This document shows positions 62,371 through 64,000 of a DNA stretch of 64,000 bases, piece by piece (the stretch's first letter is position 1; the number at the start of each line of letters is the position of its first letter). The stretch spans positions 62,001 to 126,000 of the forward strand of contig VWPU01005001.1 in NCBI GenBank assembly GCA_013398955.1. The letters are read 5' to 3'. The translations under genes were made by a program, and so were the position numbers. This DNA comes from Callaeas wilsoni. Its lineage: Eukaryota; Chordata; Aves; Passeriformes; Callaeidae. The notes beneath the pieces are model-generated. The model searched no databases. It had not been told where the DNA came from and saw nothing but the letters and a program-made list of their open reading frames with translations.

Positions 62371-64000
62371 TAGCCTGGGGTTCCTCAAATCAGCTGGCAC
62401 TGCAGGTGGACAGCAGACAGGAATTCCTCTGCTGGGACTTCACATGCCTCACTGTTAGCTCTCTTGCTATTAGTAGCTCAGTATAGTCAACCAAACTTTG
62501 TCATGTAACAGTATAAAAGTAGATGCCCAATTCTTTTATTATACCTTCCTATTGTACTTTTAAATGTTTTATAAGATTTTAAAGCTGTGGGGTATTGTAC
62601 CTCATGGAACAAAGACTTTGGCTTATGCAAATCTGTATATACTTTGTGACCTGAATATCCGAAACAAAGAGGCACCTCCATAAAAAGATCATCAGTCAAG
62701 ACAGAATAAACAGGGCAGACTGTAACTCTGACTATAAACAAACTACAAAATCTACTCAAATTGCAACCAAAATGCAGGTGTGGTTACTGCTGATATTAAA
62801 TAGCTATCTGTGATTTCACTTGGTTGTTTTCATTAGCAAATAGGTACACATTTACAACTTTTAATCCTATTACTTAGTCTTTTTGGTCATGTATTCTATT
62901 CCTGCATTTCCAACTAAGAGAATATAAAACTTCTGTTAAAAGGATCATGGCAGATTAGAAACACTTGAAGCATACTAGATAGATTTTACAGGATTATAGG
63001 AAGCTGAAACCATTGTCGCATGTGAAACTGGCGTAAGACCTAAGGACTTAAAAAGGTCCGTCTCTGGAAGAGTTAAGGCCTGCTATGTGGACAGAAATTT
63101 TGGAGAGTGAGTGGCTTTATGGAGGGTGGTTTGTATTTTAAATATGCTATTTGGAAGCCTCCAGAAAGCTTAGAACAGCACAGACCGATTCAGTGTGCAC
63201 TGTGAAGGTCTCAGCTGTTGGAAACAGGTTATGCAGAGCATACGGGCAGTATCTACATAACCTAATAGCTCCTGGAAAGGAAATCTGAGCTGCTGTTTGC
63301 TGTAATGCTTTCCTATGCCTGGAAGGTAAAGAAGGAACTTCTATATGAATGGCAGATGCGCCCAGCCATGGGTTATTTGAAGTAATAGAACAGGTCAGTT
63401 TGCCAAGGCTGGGTGTTCATGGAATGAACAGTTAGATGGTTAGATGTATCTTCAGCTGACTTTGAAAAGCAATTACCATGTTTAGCAGTATCCCTCAGAC
63501 AAGGTCTCGGGGAAAGAAAGAGTGTAGACAAGAATGATGACTTAATTCGGAGTTTTTCAACGTATGGGGGTTTTTTTTGATGGTCGCATTTACCCAAGAG
63601 AATAGAGATGTTTAAAAACCCCAAAACTCCAGGTAATGACAAAGGTAGCTTTCCTTACATGTGCTGTAACCTGTTCAGCTATGAAAAATAGCTTTCAAGT
63701 TCCAGATTCTTTGTTCCTTTTTATTCTGAATGACTTTTTGCATTTCCCTTAACTTTGCTAATAAAGACTGCGTACTGGGCCTCTATGATAATATATTTTT
63801 CCAGTGTGGAAAAAGGACCCTTCCTTTTATTTCCTGTGCAGTTTCATAGAATGATGGGTGCCTCTGCTTTGTTTGGAGAGGACACTTATGGCACTTTAAC
63901 TTCTAAATTTTTTTAAAAGATTTGCATATTTCTAAATCTTCTGGGTATGGGTTTTTTCCCTTCTTTATTATAATTATGCTATGCCTTTTACTGTAGTGCA
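62371..64000. other. intergenic to window end
   Basis: AT-rich. A short TTCATAGAATGATGGG near 63843 faintly resembles a CR1 end but is too short to call. No gene was recognised. Confidence 0.55.

Noticed and set aside
63843..63870. possible CR1 tail at TTCATAGAATGATGGG
   Set aside because: The match is too short and not followed by recognisable CR1 sequence.

Overview
This window is vertebrate nuclear DNA, almost certainly from a bird. It holds one complete multi-exon gene on the minus strand with canonical GT/AG splice sites. The repeats are 5'-truncated CR1 LINEs and solo LTRs of the kind that begin TGTCCTGGTTTC and end AACCACGACA, which are common in avian genomes. I saw no operon-like gene packing, CRISPR array or bacterial mobile element.

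The gene is SS18, a subunit of the BAF (mammalian SWI/SNF-type) chromatin-remodelling complex. I placed all eleven coding exons. They run from the start codon at 45335 to the stop codon at 3769 and join without a frame break into 1257 nt, or 418 residues plus a stop. Exons 1-3 encode the SNH domain that contacts the remodelling ATPase. Exons 4-6 encode a Met/Pro/Gly/Asn/Gln-rich linker. Exons 7-11 encode the Gln/Pro/Gly/Tyr-rich (QPGY) activation domain. The promoter lies in a CpG island at about 44.8-46.0 kb, and the 3' UTR appears to end near 3.21 kb behind an AATAAA signal.

Layout: 1-3.2 kb is flanking sequence with one solo LTR. From 3.2 to 45.3 kb is SS18; its introns carry two solo LTRs and CR1 fragments, one of them very old. 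Intron 3 holds a further LTR of a second type. The last intron holds an open reading frame of about 100 residues that I could not identify. From 45.3 to 46.0 kb is the promoter CpG island. From 46 to 64 kb is intergenic DNA with four CR1 fragments, some short tandem duplications, and at 54.5 kb a decayed exon of a proteasome alpha-4-type subunit (PSMA8/PSMA7 family) on the plus strand. In mammals PSMA8 lies next to SS18, so this is probably the remains of the syntenic gene.

The best leads are four. The PSMA8-like exon has an intact acceptor but a lost donor. All six phase-1 junctions of SS18 split a glycine codon as G|GN. A CA-rich tract sits just downstream of the weak donor of the 93-nt exon 8. 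The SS18 reading frame stays open for 109 codons upstream of the usual start codon. I found nothing that looks like an undescribed multi-gene system.
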